34,501 nt of DNA from Gammaproteobacteria bacterium bin55 (GTDB lineage: Bacteria > Pseudomonadota > Gammaproteobacteria > Pseudomonadales > Azotimanducaceae). The DNA lies in the NCBI GenBank assembly GCA_002238665.1, contig MPMU01000020.1, forward strand, positions 1 to 34,501, written 5' to 3'. Made by a program: the position numbers and the translations under genes. Below the pieces are notes generated by a model. It did no database searches, had not been told where the DNA came from, and worked only from the letters and a program-made list of their open reading frames with translations. Shown here in pieces: positions 25,199 to 33,652 of this stretch. Positions within the stretch are counted from its first letter, which is position 1. The number at the start of each line of letters is the position of its first letter.

Positions 25199-27460
25199 GT
25201 GGCTAAAACACGTTTCTTAGTTATCTGCGTTCTTGGTTTGTTGTTCCACGGAACGATTCAAGCCGAGGAAGATCACTCACACTCAGATACACATGCAAAA
25301 TCTGAAAGCGAAGGCGAGCAACAGGAAGATGCTCATCAGCATGATGGTGACCACACACATATGCACCAACATGGACCCTCTGGTTCCAATGTAGTAGGGG
25401 TGCCACAAGATGGAGTTGAAGAGCTTTTAGTCAGAGCTCACCCATACTCGGAGATAGGTTTGACTCAAGGCTTAACTGAGCTATCGGGTGATGACCTGGC
25501 AATTGGACAGGGATCCTCTCTTGGCCACACGCTGAGTGAAATGGCGGGGATCCATAACAGTACCTATGGCAGTGGCGTTGGACAACCCGTAATCCATGGC
25601 CTTGATGGCCCGCGGGTTCAAGTCCTAACAGATCGACTTTCCACAATGGATCTAGGCAAAGGATTCGGGGATCACCCTCTACTTGCGGATTCGTTGGTGG
25701 CGGATCGTATCGAAGTACTAAAAGGAGCGACGACGTTGCTTTATGGTTCCGGTTCCACAGGCGGTGTGGTCAATGTGGAGTCTGGCCGTTTTCCGAAGAG
25801 AATGCCAGATTTGCTTGCCTCCCGCTATGAGCTACGTCAAACTGACAACGGTGAAATGACAACTATGTCGTTTAAACAGCAATTTCAGGCGAGTGAAGAT
25901 CTACTGATTCACTTGGACGCGTATAACAGAGATAGTAGTTCCTATGACATTCCAGGTTGTCCAACGAACGACGCGCTTCATCACGACGAGCATGAAGAAG
26001 AGGAACTTCACGACGAACATGAGGAAGAGGAAGAGCCTGCAGAAGAGGAGGAAAATTGCTCGGTTCAAATGAACAGTGATATGGGAATGGGCGGTGGTAG
26101 TGTTGGATTCTCCCGTTTCTTTGATAAGGGTTCAATCGGTTTTGCTGTCAACATGAAGGACGGTGGATTTGGCGTTCCAATCCACTTGGGGCACGAAGAA
26201 CCTGCAGATGGGCACGAGGACGAACACGAGGACGAACATGAGAACGAAGCCGAAGACGAACATGAGGATGAACATGGTCATGAAGGAGGGGAAAGAATCG
26301 AGTTGGACCTGAATCAGGTCCGCTTCGATATGAACGCTCACTATTCACCTCAATTTGGTGATGGACCGACGTACTCCCTCCGTGCAGGGTTCAGTGATTA
26401 TGAACATCAAGAGCTTGAGAACGATGAAACTGCAACTGAGTTTTACAACGACGCACGAGACATACGACTTGAAATCGCATTACCTGAAAAATCCGGCATA
26501 CGTCAGCTTTACGGTTTCCATCATGATGCCAGAGAATTTGAAATGCATTCGGGGGACCACGTGGTCGCAAGTAGTAGTTCGCTCGCTGGTTTTGCACTCT
26601 ATAGATTTGATAAAGATGCCATGCAGTATGAATTAGGTGTGCGTTTAGGTCGGATCGCGAAGGAAGCGGAAGAGAGTCCAGACCGTTCTTTCAATTCTTA
26701 CTCACTGTCGACAGGTCTTCTACGTAAGTTGGACTCACATGGTCAAGTTTCACTCAATGGCGAGTTAACTTCGCGTGCGCCTTCCATTGAAGAACTGTAT
26801 GTAGAAGGAGCTCATCTACAAACTGGAAGTTTCGAGTTAGGTTCCAGTGACTTGGATAATGAGAGAATGTTGGCTCTGTCGCTTGGTTATCACCAACATG
26901 TAGGTAAGTTCATCCCGGAAGCGATCGTCTACGCGCGAAGCTTTCAGAACTACATCTATATTGCAGAGACAGGCGAAGTGCACGATGGATTACCAGTATT
27001 TGCATATACGCAGGATGAAGTAAATTTCATAGGCGCAGACCTCAGTTTGCACTACAACACTTTCACTGAGAATGGCTGGGACATTCATGCAGAAGTCACA
27101 TACGATATGGTGAACATTCGCCTCGTCGATGCTGATGATCATGATCGATTAGCAAGACATCCGCCGAACAGAATTAAGACTGCTTTTTCGGCATACCAAG
27201 GTCCTTGGTCGTACGGTGTCAGCTACCTGCATACACTTGAGGTTGATGATGTCGCTCATGAAGAACTACCGACTGACGCATTTGGAAACTTAAAGGCATT
27301 CGTACAGTACTCACATCGAATGACAAACCGAAACTTTGATGTTTCTTTATCTGCTAGTAACCTCTTGGATGAGGAACAACGGTTGCATGTTTCCAGGATC
27401 AAAGACCGTGTGCTCCAACGAGGAAGGACCTTGGAGCTTGTGTTCAGAATTTCGGCTTAA
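25199..27460 (+). CDS. TonB-dependent receptor, ZnuD-like, probable zinc or other metal uptake
   Basis: A 753-residue outer-membrane receptor. Signal peptide at 1-22; a His/Asp/Glu-rich segment at 23-58 (HSHSDTHA, HQHDGDHTHMHQH); TonB-box-like VEELLVRA (73-80); a plug with GQPVIHGLDGPRVQVL (128-143) and ADRIEVLKGATTLLYGSGST (168-187), very close to the ZnuD pattern. Two barrel insertions are extremely rich in His, Glu and Asp: about 261-285 and 331-362. The first is bracketed by Cys254 and Cys287, which could close an external loop. In Neisseria ZnuD, His/Asp-rich loops capture zinc; here the same role is inferred. The chain ends LELVFRISA. No Zur-like operator was found upstream. An intrinsic terminator follows. 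Confidence 0.9.
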   Translation: MAKTRFLVICVLGLLFHGTIQAEEDHSHSDTHAKSESEGEQQEDAHQHDGDHTHMHQHGPSGSNVVGVPQDGVEELLVRAHPYSEIGLTQGLTELSGDDLAIGQGSSLGHTLSEMAGIHNSTYGSGVGQPVIHGLDGPRVQVLTDRLSTMDLGKGFGDHPLLADSLVADRIEVLKGATTLLYGSGSTGGVVNVESGRFPKRMPDLLASRYELRQTDNGEMTTMSFKQQFQASEDLLIHLDAYNRDSSSYDIPGCPTNDALHHDEHEEEELHDEHEEEEEPAEEEENCSVQMNSDMGMGGGSVGFSRFFDKGSIGFAVNMKDGGFGVPIHLGHEEPADGHEDEHEDEHENEAEDEHEDEHGHEGGERIELDLNQVRFDMNAHYSPQFGDGPTYSLRAGFSDYEHQELENDETATEFYNDARDIRLEIALPEKSGIRQLYGFHHDAREFEMHSGDHVVASSSSLAGFALYRFDKDAMQYELGVRLGRIAKEAEESPDRSFNSYSLSTGLLRKLDSHGQVSLNGELTSRAPSIEELYVEGAHLQTGSFELGSSDLDNERMLALSLGYHQHVGKFIPEAIVYARSFQNYIYIAETGEVHDGLPVFAYTQDEVNFIGADLSLHYNTFTENGWDIHAEVTYDMVNIRLVDADDHDRLARHPPNRIKTAFSAYQGPWSYGVSYLHTLEVDDVAHEELPTDAFGNLKAFVQYSHRMTNRNFDVSLSASNLLDEEQRLHVSRIKDRVLQRGRTLELVFRISA

Positions 27461-27546
27461 TTTCCATGCATTAGTAAACCGAATTTGATTGCCGGAGAAT
27501 AGCTAGATATATCAGCTACTTATTTGGTAATTCATGCCAATCCCTG

Positions 27547-27571
27547 AAAGGTGGTCTTTGACCACCTTTTT
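27547..27571 (+). terminator. Intrinsic terminator of the metal-receptor operon
   Basis: AAAGGTGGTC (27547-27556), loop TTT, GACCACCTTT (27560-27569) within a run of five T (27567-27571). A ten-pair stem with T run, 87 bases after the receptor stop. On the minus strand the A/T flanks are shorter, but it could also serve the convergent dioxygenase gene. Confidence 0.9.
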
Positions 27572-27649
27572 CATTGTTCCCTTTGTACTGACCGTTTAGA
27601 CTGATTAGTCAATTTCACAGAGTGAATTTCTGTCTGCAAACGAAGCTAT

Positions 27650-28804
27650 TCAGTAAGCAAACTGGTCTACTCTGGCTTGGGCTTGAGTTACCGCCTTACC
27701 TCGTCTGATCGTCGGGTCTAGCCACTTTTGAATCGCTTTTGTCATGTCTGTGTCGCCATTATTACGATCACGAATGTCGTCCACGGTCAACCACTCACCT
27801 TGATGCGGGACCGGGAATCCATTGGCATTCATCTCGTATCCGTAAACACGAGTTAAGGATTGGTCCTCCTCCAAGTCATCTATGTAAGACAACCAAGGGG
27901 TTTCTAACTTCAGTTGTTCGCGTGCGACGGCATGAGTGGCGGCAACGAAGTTTCCTAGATCCCAGTCAGGAATCGCGCGTTCATGGTAGGTTGGTCCTAG
28001 AGGCAACTCACCTTCGACGGTTAGAAATCGGTCTTGGTTTTGCAATAACAACCGGACTCCTTCCATGGGTAAATCTGAATGAACCGCGAGCAGTGTTTTA
28101 GATGAATCCGACAGCGCTTGATAAGATGCTTCGTTGTATTGGTAGTATCCGGTGGCAGGTGGGTAATGCCTACCTGCATACTTACTGAAAAACCCTCGCC
28201 TAGACTCAGTGCTGGAATTTCTTGCTGCTTTATGCCAACAGTGCATGTTCATGATGCACAGATCACCACGTCTCAGCTCTGGGTCGACGAAACTGTCCTC
28301 ACTTGGCCGAATGGCAGCATGCACATTGAGTACAGGTTCGCCGGTGTCCACGACTCTCTCTAGCCGGTGTGAGCCCGGCGCGACGAAAAGTTGCCCCTTA
28401 TTCTCATCGAAGTCATCAAGCGGAACGATTGCGAATAGCCAATTCATGGAGGAACCGACGGGTCTCCACCGTTTGTAGTCGTGGTGCATGGGGATAGGGG
28501 GACCACCCGGAGTACGGTCGTACATGACGAACGCAGTCAGCACAGGGTCATCTTCCAATAGTGCTTTTGCAATTTCGATAATAGTGGGATGTTCTGCAAT
28601 TAGTGCCAGATCAGGATCACCTAAACACTGTGTCGCAAGAGTGTAACGTCCCGGTGCTGGGTACTTACCAGGAACTACACCATCAAGGGGTGGATGTCGT
28701 TTTAGAGTTTTGAGTAGGTGATCGATAGTATGGGAATCTACGAGGTCACGAACCACTAGAAACCCATTTGTTTTGTATTCTTCGATCTGATGTGCGGAAA
28801 GCAT
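27650..28804 (-). CDS. Phytanoyl-CoA dioxygenase (PhyH) family protein
   Basis: A 384-residue Fe(II)/2-oxoglutarate-dependent oxygenase of the PhyH family, which hydroxylates acyl-CoAs or a wide range of small molecules. From ATG 28804 the iron ligands are His107 and Asp109 (in PMHHDYKRW) and His191 (in MHCWHKAARN); a following Arg pair (TESRRGFFSKY) would bind 2-oxoglutarate. The double-stranded beta-helix signature KGQLFVAPGSHRLE is present. I prefer ATG 28804 (MLSAHQIEEYKTNGFLVV), the usual PhyH beginning, over an in-frame ATG 12 codons upstream at 28840. It is longer than typical (about 300), with an unusual C-terminal 100 residues. It is divergent from the Nudix gene. Confidence 0.88.
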   Translation of the reverse strand: MLSAHQIEEYKTNGFLVVRDLVDSHTIDHLLKTLKRHPPLDGVVPGKYPAPGRYTLATQCLGDPDLALIAEHPTIIEIAKALLEDDPVLTAFVMYDRTPGGPPIPMHHDYKRWRPVGSSMNWLFAIVPLDDFDENKGQLFVAPGSHRLERVVDTGEPVLNVHAAIRPSEDSFVDPELRRGDLCIMNMHCWHKAARNSSTESRRGFFSKYAGRHYPPATGYYQYNEASYQALSDSSKTLLAVHSDLPMEGVRLLLQNQDRFLTVEGELPLGPTYHERAIPDWDLGNFVAATHAVAREQLKLETPWLSYIDDLEEDQSLTRVYGYEMNANGFPVPHQGEWLTVDDIRDRNNGDTDMTKAIQKWLDPTIRRGKAVTQAQARVDQFAY

Positions 28805-28869
28805 CTTTATTTGAGAATAAACGTGGCCTGTAATAAACACATTGAATCACAGAAAGGGTAAATATCTGA

Positions 28870-29364
28870 ATGACGTATAGACTGCCGAAGGATTGGAAGC
28901 CAAAGTGGGCTGCTACACTGGTGTATATCCTACGTGGCGACGAGGTGCTACTAATTGACAAGCTCCGCGGACACGGAGAGGGTAAAGTCAACGTACCTGG
29001 TGGAAAAATCGAATCAGAAACACCTGAAGAAGGTGCAATTCGAGAGGTAAAAGAAGAAGTTGGACTGGTCGTAGAGGACCTCAACCTGGTCGCGAAGTTG
29101 AGATTTCATGACTTTGAGACTGATTATCGAGTGCTAGGCTACGTTTTTACGACAAGCCAATTTAGTGGCGATCCTCGGACAACCGACGAAGCAAATCCAT
29201 TCTGGTGTCCGCGACAGAAAATCCCCTATGAACGTATGTGGGAAGACGATAGGCTGTGGTTACCCGTTGTACTGGCTGGTCAGTACTCAGATGCAGATTT
29301 GCTGTTTGAGAACGATGTTTTAGTTGCACACGAAATCAAAATCTCAGAATTTGCACTACCGTGA
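28870..29364 (+). CDS. Nudix hydrolase, MutT-like
   Basis: A 164-residue Nudix hydrolase. The Nudix box G-x5-E-x7-R-E-V-x-E-E-x-G-L is complete, running from Gly44 to Leu66 (GGKIESETPEEG, then REVKEEVGL). The preceding LIDKLRGHGEGKVNVPGG resembles 8-oxo-dGTP or 2-hydroxy-dATP diphosphatases (MTH1/MutT types). Such enzymes cleave a nucleoside diphosphate linked to another group and often sanitise oxidised nucleotides. It is on its own between a divergent PhyH gene and a convergent aminotransferase gene five bases downstream. The exact substrate is unknown. Confidence 0.92.
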   Translation: MTYRLPKDWKPKWAATLVYILRGDEVLLIDKLRGHGEGKVNVPGGKIESETPEEGAIREVKEEVGLVVEDLNLVAKLRFHDFETDYRVLGYVFTTSQFSGDPRTTDEANPFWCPRQKIPYERMWEDDRLWLPVVLAGQYSDADLLFENDVLVAHEIKISEFALP

Positions 29365-29369
29365 TGCAG

Positions 29370-30677
29370 TTAGTTGGTAGACCGTTCCATGGTCACATGA
29401 TCAATCGCTTCTGACATCGTCCCAACGATCTGATCTATTTGCGCCTCCGTAACGGTAAAAGGAGGACCTACGAGAAGTACGTCTTGAACAATCCCATTCC
29501 CACCTTTGTAAACCCAAACTCCGTTGTGCATCATGCGACTGCTGACTCGACCTGATATGCCTTTTCGTTCTTCATAGCTTTCGAGCGTATCTCGGTTCTT
29601 AACTAGCTCTACGCCTTGCAACAAACCTCTCCCACGCACTTCTGCAACGTGAGGATGATTGGAAAACGCCTTTGTCAATTTTTCCTGAAGGAGCGCTCCC
29701 ATTTTTGCTGATCGTTCCACTAATTTTTCTCGCTCCATTATCTCAAGGACTTTGTGAGCTGTTGCACATGCATTCGGTAACGCAGAGAATGTATGGAACA
29801 TCACGTCGTATCCTGCCTCTTCAAGACTTCTGCTTACCTTGTCATTACCTGCTACAGCAGTAATTGACGTGTAGCCACCAGCAAGTCCCTTACCACCGAC
29901 AAGTAAGTCTGGTTGAACGTCCCAGTGCTCGTAACCGAAATTTGTGCCGGTTCGGCCAAACCCAGTCATTACTTCGTCAACGATGATCAGAATGCCGTGT
30001 TCCTCACAGATTTGCGATATTGCTTCAAAATAGCCGTCTGGTGGAGTGATAGCACCTCCACTTGCGCCACAAATCGGTTCGGCGATGAATGCAGCTATGG
30101 AGTCCGAACCTTCGTTTTCTAATACCTCAAGGAAGTTCTCGACGTAATAACCAACTACGTCAGAACTTGGACAACGCAGGGGGTAGGGAGTCTCTACTTT
30201 TGGGTAGGGATCGAGAATATGTTCGACTCCTTTTTTTCTTGATTCGTGTCCGCCAATCGCAGTTGCAGCTAGGGTCGTGCCGTGATATGAAATGTGTCGC
30301 TTAATGATCTTGGTTCTCTTCAAATCACCTTTCGCGGCATGGTGCATGTATGCGATTTTTACCGCACATTCGATGCCTTCAGAGCCACCGCATGTATAGT
30401 GGATGTGACTCAAAGAATTTCCTAGCCAGTTCTCTACTAACTTATCCGTGAGAGCTTGTCGCGCAGGAGTATTGAAGGGAGGGATCACGTAATCAAGATC
30501 TCGTGTTGAATCTCGTAGAGTATCGATTACCTCCTCTCGACCATGACCTATATTGGTGACAATTGCACCTCCGGCAGCGTCGAGGATTTCTTGACCATTC
30601 TCAAGGTATAAGTATTCTTTTTCCGATCCAACTACAGTGGGGAAGATTGATTTGTGGATAAAACCCCACTTAGCCAT
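29370..30677 (-). CDS. Class III PLP-dependent aminotransferase
   Basis: A 435-residue omega-amino-acid/diamine-type transaminase. The PLP lysine is Lys263 in LLVGGKGLAGGY; DEVMTGFGRTG upstream holds the Asp that contacts the PLP nitrogen; CGGSEGIECAVKIAY binds the phosphate. Likely reactions are transfer from a terminal amine (beta-alanine, taurine, GABA or similar) to pyruvate or 2-oxoglutarate. I prefer ATG 30677, with GGAG nine bases upstream and the family's usual N-terminus (FIHKSIFPTVVGSEKEYLYLENG); a TTG start at 30737 would add 20 residues without a Shine-Dalgarno. It is monocistronic and divergent from apaG. Confidence 0.92.
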   Translation of the reverse strand: MAKWGFIHKSIFPTVVGSEKEYLYLENGQEILDAAGGAIVTNIGHGREEVIDTLRDSTRDLDYVIPPFNTPARQALTDKLVENWLGNSLSHIHYTCGGSEGIECAVKIAYMHHAAKGDLKRTKIIKRHISYHGTTLAATAIGGHESRKKGVEHILDPYPKVETPYPLRCPSSDVVGYYVENFLEVLENEGSDSIAAFIAEPICGASGGAITPPDGYFEAISQICEEHGILIIVDEVMTGFGRTGTNFGYEHWDVQPDLLVGGKGLAGGYTSITAVAGNDKVSRSLEEAGYDVMFHTFSALPNACATAHKVLEIMEREKLVERSAKMGALLQEKLTKAFSNHPHVAEVRGRGLLQGVELVKNRDTLESYEERKGISGRVSSRMMHNGVWVYKGGNGIVQDVLLVGPPFTVTEAQIDQIVGTMSEAIDHVTMERSTN

Positions 30678-30981
30678 GCGTTTGTTCTCCAGGGTGGTGC
30701 CACCGAATAGTGGATGAGGGAGGATGTGTTGGTTCAATTCTAAAAAGAGGTTATATCGTTATGCAGAATGGATTTGTAAGACATGTTTATGCAAACGGGG
30801 GTCTGACTTTGCAAGCATCTTGCGAAGAGCCATTCCTCGAGCTCAATGGAGGTATTAGATGAGATCCTCTCGCTTGAGATGACTGCGTATGTGGCTTTTT
30901 CTCATTGGCGATCAGTTAAGATTTTCTTGGGGAACATAGTGTTTGTGCGACAATTCCTCATTTAGTAAAGGAAAGCAGGCA
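30678..30981. other. 304-base divergent intergenic region upstream of the aminotransferase and apaG
   Basis: Promoters for both flanking genes should lie here, but no convincing -10/-35 pair stands out. It contains a GGAGG (30848-30852) six bases before a seven-codon reading frame, ATG 30859 to TGA 30882 (MRSSRLR), which could be a leader peptide or chance. No terminator or RNA gene was seen. Confidence 0.4.
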
Positions 30982-31353
30982 GTGTTTGAGATATCCGTAA
31001 AAACGGAGGCAAAGTATCTTGCTGAGGAGTCAAATCCTTCACAGCTGAAGTACGTTTTTGCGTATCAGATCACAATCACTAACGTAGGAGATGTCACCGC
31101 TCAGCTGCTTAGAAGGCATTGGTATATACGACATGCCGAAGAGAGCATCGAGGAAGTAGAAGGCGAAGGTGTGGTTGGTAAACAACCTTGGTTAGAACCC
31201 GGCGAGAGCTTTCAGTACGTCAGCGGAGCAGTGCTGGATACGACATTTGGTTCAATGCTAGGGTACTATACATTTAAGGATAGGTCCGGGGAAAGCTACA
31301 AGGTACATATCCCTGAATTTATGCTCGTACAAGACGGGAAATTTGTTAATTAG
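30982..31353 (+). CDS. apaG: ApaG domain protein
   Basis: A 123-residue immunoglobulin-like (fibronectin III-type) beta sandwich. The family start FEISVKTEAKYLAEESNP, then KYVFAYQITITNVGDVTAQLLRRHWYIRHA and the Gly-rich GEGVVGKQPWLEPGESFQY, match bacterial ApaG throughout. I start at GTG 30982, with AAAGGA nine bases upstream, which gives nearly the E. coli length (125). A TTG at 30943 would add 13 unconserved residues. In E. coli apaG sits with ksgA and apaH; here it stands apart. Its function is unsettled in bacteria (metal or pyrophosphate binding reported). It is followed after 81 bases by the kinase-like gene. Confidence 0.95.
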   Translation: MFEISVKTEAKYLAEESNPSQLKYVFAYQITITNVGDVTAQLLRRHWYIRHAEESIEEVEGEGVVGKQPWLEPGESFQYVSGAVLDTTFGSMLGYYTFKDRSGESYKVHIPEFMLVQDGKFVN

Positions 31354-31434
31354 TATCTATGTGGGTACTCGTGTTGCTAACCCACTGGTGAAACCGAAGT
31401 ACGTAAATTAAAGCCGTGAGAAAGGATATAGAGA

Positions 31435-32439
31435 GTGGAAGGAATTAGCCTGGAATCCGTTACTTCGTGGGTCAAAGAAAGAATCCCTGATTTAGAGCCT
31501 CCATTATCGTTCAGCTTGATTGCTGGTGGACACTCAAATCTAACTTACAAGTTTGTGGATCAGAAGAATGCCGCGTATGTCTTACGCCGTCCACCTTTAG
31601 GTCACGTTCTTGAAAGTGCCCACGACATGGGGCGTGAGTTTCGAATCATCTCCGCACTAGAAGAGTCGAAAGTACCTGTGCCAATCTGTTATGGTCTTTG
31701 TGAAGACCCAGATGTCAATGGGGTTTCGTTCTACATCATGAATTTTGTTGAGGGATTGGTACCACACTCGGCGGAACCAATGGAGGAACTTACCGGTGAT
31801 GAACGACAGAGTTTTGGACACCATGTAGCTCAAGTATTAGGAGATCTCCATACCACCGATGTAGAAGCCATTGGTCTAGGTCAATTAGGTCGGAGGGAAG
31901 GCTATCTTGATCGACAGTTGAAGCGGTGGGAAAAACAATATGTCGCAACTCAAACTCACGAGCTTCCTGATATGGACGAGAGTCTTCGATTGTTACACGC
32001 GCATAAGCCAGAGCAAATCGGTTTTTCCATCGTACATGGTGACTATCGACCTGGGAACATGCTTATTGAGGACGGTAAGGTTGCTGCGTTGTTGGATTGG
32101 GAGCTGTGCACCCTAGGAGACCCATTAGCTGATGTAGGTTACTTGATGAATAACTGGGCGGAAGAGGGTGATCCGGTAGAGGTCACAGCACCAACGGGTA
32201 TCGGTGGTTTCCCATCTCGTCAGGAAATCATGGACTCCTATCAAGAACGCACCGGCAGGGATCTATCGAAAATCAACTATTACCGAGCTTTTTCCCACTG
32301 GCGTTTGGCGGCTATTTCACAAGGAGTGTACAAGCGGTATCTTGTAGGCGCTATGGGTGAACAGGAATTTGATCTAGAGCGCTATAAGCGGAGTATTGAG
32401 TCCAAGGCTAGATTGGCATGTGAGCTACTCAGTAGCTAG
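31435..32439 (+). CDS. Aminoglycoside-phosphotransferase-fold kinase, ACAD10/11 N-terminal type
   Basis: A 334-residue APH/choline-kinase-fold protein. The nucleotide loop is SLIAGGHSNLTYKF (27-40). The catalytic loop is HGDYRPGN (201-208, Asp203 as base, Asn208) and the metal-binding motif is LDWELCTLGDPLADVGYLM (from 220, Asp221). This subfamily equals the kinase half of human ACAD10/ACAD11, which phosphorylates 4-hydroxyacyl-CoA so that the dehydrogenase domain can eliminate phosphate. Here it is a separate protein; acyl-CoA dehydrogenases lie about 8 kb away, not adjacent. GTG start with AAAGGA eight bases upstream. A role in hydroxy-fatty-acid catabolism is likely; drug resistance is not. 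Confidence 0.88.
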   Translation: MEGISLESVTSWVKERIPDLEPPLSFSLIAGGHSNLTYKFVDQKNAAYVLRRPPLGHVLESAHDMGREFRIISALEESKVPVPICYGLCEDPDVNGVSFYIMNFVEGLVPHSAEPMEELTGDERQSFGHHVAQVLGDLHTTDVEAIGLGQLGRREGYLDRQLKRWEKQYVATQTHELPDMDESLRLLHAHKPEQIGFSIVHGDYRPGNMLIEDGKVAALLDWELCTLGDPLADVGYLMNNWAEEGDPVEVTAPTGIGGFPSRQEIMDSYQERTGRDLSKINYYRAFSHWRLAAISQGVYKRYLVGAMGEQEFDLERYKRSIESKARLACELLSS

Positions 32440-32474
32440 TAGCCTCCAGAAGACTCGCTAGTCTTGTTGAGTCT

Positions 32475-32503
32475 TGAGTCGATTTATCGACTCATCGATA
32501 AAT
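32475..32503. repeat. Two mutually exclusive hairpins at a convergent gene junction
   Basis: TGAGTCGA (32475-32482) pairs with TCGACTCA (32487-32494), loop of four. ATTTATCGA (32482-32490) pairs with TCGATAAAT (32495-32503), loop of four. Both are perfect and share bases, so only one can form. The second includes the stop codon of the dioxygenase gene on the minus strand. There is no clear T run, so termination is uncertain. Confidence 0.55.
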
Positions 32504-33541
32504 CCGTCCACCGTTGGCCTCGGCTTCTCGGTGTTTTCTCGCCGATTCTGCAAATTTCCGAATTCTTTCGCCGTTCATTAGACCGTCGTGTTCATAGTAG
32601 TCATAGGTAGGTCGCAGAGTAACTCGACCGTTGGATGGTTCGGTGTCAAAGAGACTGCAGTACTTCTCTGCAGAACTAGCAAAACCTGTGCCTGGAGGAC
32701 CCATGTCTGCTCGATCTGACTGCCGACCGGTCTTACCGAATGGAAAGGGACCATACACATCCATCAAGCCAGCGAATCGAATGGGATTCCGATCAAGAAT
32801 CTCTTGCGTGACTGTTTCTCGAAATGGTTCCTGTGGTTGGAATCTTGGCCGCATGTATTCACATTGCAATGTCATTCGCACACCTGGAGTCTTCTTTGGA
32901 TATGAGCCATGCCATGTATGGTTTCCCCAAACGACTAGCGAACCTGCCTTAGCCTCTACTGGGTGTGCTTTGTCCGCCCAATACTTAGATTCGGGAGGAG
33001 TCACCTGCCGTCGCCATTTGTGGCTTCCAGGGAGGAACGAAATTGCACCATCGTCCTTACTGTAATCTGTTAGCATCATGTGTACATTGGCATTGACGTT
33101 CCAAGCTGGTAGAGCGTCTTTGGTTGGATCTAGGTAGTCGCCATGAATTCCAGTACGAGCTTCACCAGGACCCTTCACCCAAGCATTGACAAGACTGAGG
33201 ATGCAATTTGTTCCGAGCAGGTATTGTGCGAGTCCGAGACCTGCGGGGTTATAGGTCAGTTTTTCGAAAATGGGATCTTCCCAGATCACGAAGCGCAAGT
33301 TATCGTTCACATTGTTCCAGCGATCGAGGTGTGCATCCAAGGAACCGAACCGATTCGCCACCACTTTTTCGGTGGCAGCCTTGACTTCTGCATGGAATTC
33401 AGGCGGTCCAACCTTCTCTGGCGGGACGACCGTAAATCCAAAAGCTTCTAATTCGGCAATATTTGTTTCAAGTCCAAGTTCTTTGAGCTCGTTGTAAAGT
33501 AGAGGTAAAGATCCTGCGCTTTCCCAGTTATCGACTTTCAT
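32492..33541 (-). CDS. Phytanoyl-CoA dioxygenase (PhyH) family protein, second copy type
   Basis: A 349-residue Fe(II)/2-oxoglutarate oxygenase, not closely alike in sequence to the other PhyH protein in the window. Iron ligands are His133 and Asp135 (GIHGDYLD) and His211 (GNHTWHGSYPKKTPGVRM), with Arg222 as the probable 2-oxoglutarate ligand. The beta-helix signature is DGAISFLPGSHKWRR (163-177). The N-terminal FGFTVVP strand starts the fold. ATG at 33541. It converges with the kinase-like gene 52 bases away. Substrate unknown; proteins of this kind are abundant in marine and sponge-associated bacteria and many are uncharacterised. Confidence 0.88.
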   Translation of the reverse strand: MKVDNWESAGSLPLLYNELKELGLETNIAELEAFGFTVVPPEKVGPPEFHAEVKAATEKVVANRFGSLDAHLDRWNNVNDNLRFVIWEDPIFEKLTYNPAGLGLAQYLLGTNCILSLVNAWVKGPGEARTGIHGDYLDPTKDALPAWNVNANVHMMLTDYSKDDGAISFLPGSHKWRRQVTPPESKYWADKAHPVEAKAGSLVVWGNHTWHGSYPKKTPGVRMTLQCEYMRPRFQPQEPFRETVTQEILDRNPIRFAGLMDVYGPFPFGKTGRQSDRADMGPPGTGFASSAEKYCSLFDTEPSNGRVTLRPTYDYYEHDGLMNGERIRKFAESARKHREAEANGGRIYR

Positions 33542-33652
33542 TCAGGTATTCTGTTTTGAACAAGGAAGAAGCATTTTATCGCGAAATGCCTCCTACACTT
33601 GCGCGCGAATTGAGACACTTAATCCTTTGAATTTCATTACTTAGTACCCATC

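Noticed and set aside
25979..26284. Repetitive DNA in the metal receptor as a CRISPR or microsatellite array
   Set aside because: The repetition is of His/Glu/Asp codons in frame, with no constant-length spacers.
31435..32439. Aminoglycoside resistance gene
   Set aside because: The fold is shared, but the sequence is the ACAD10/11 kinase type, with no resistance-gene context.
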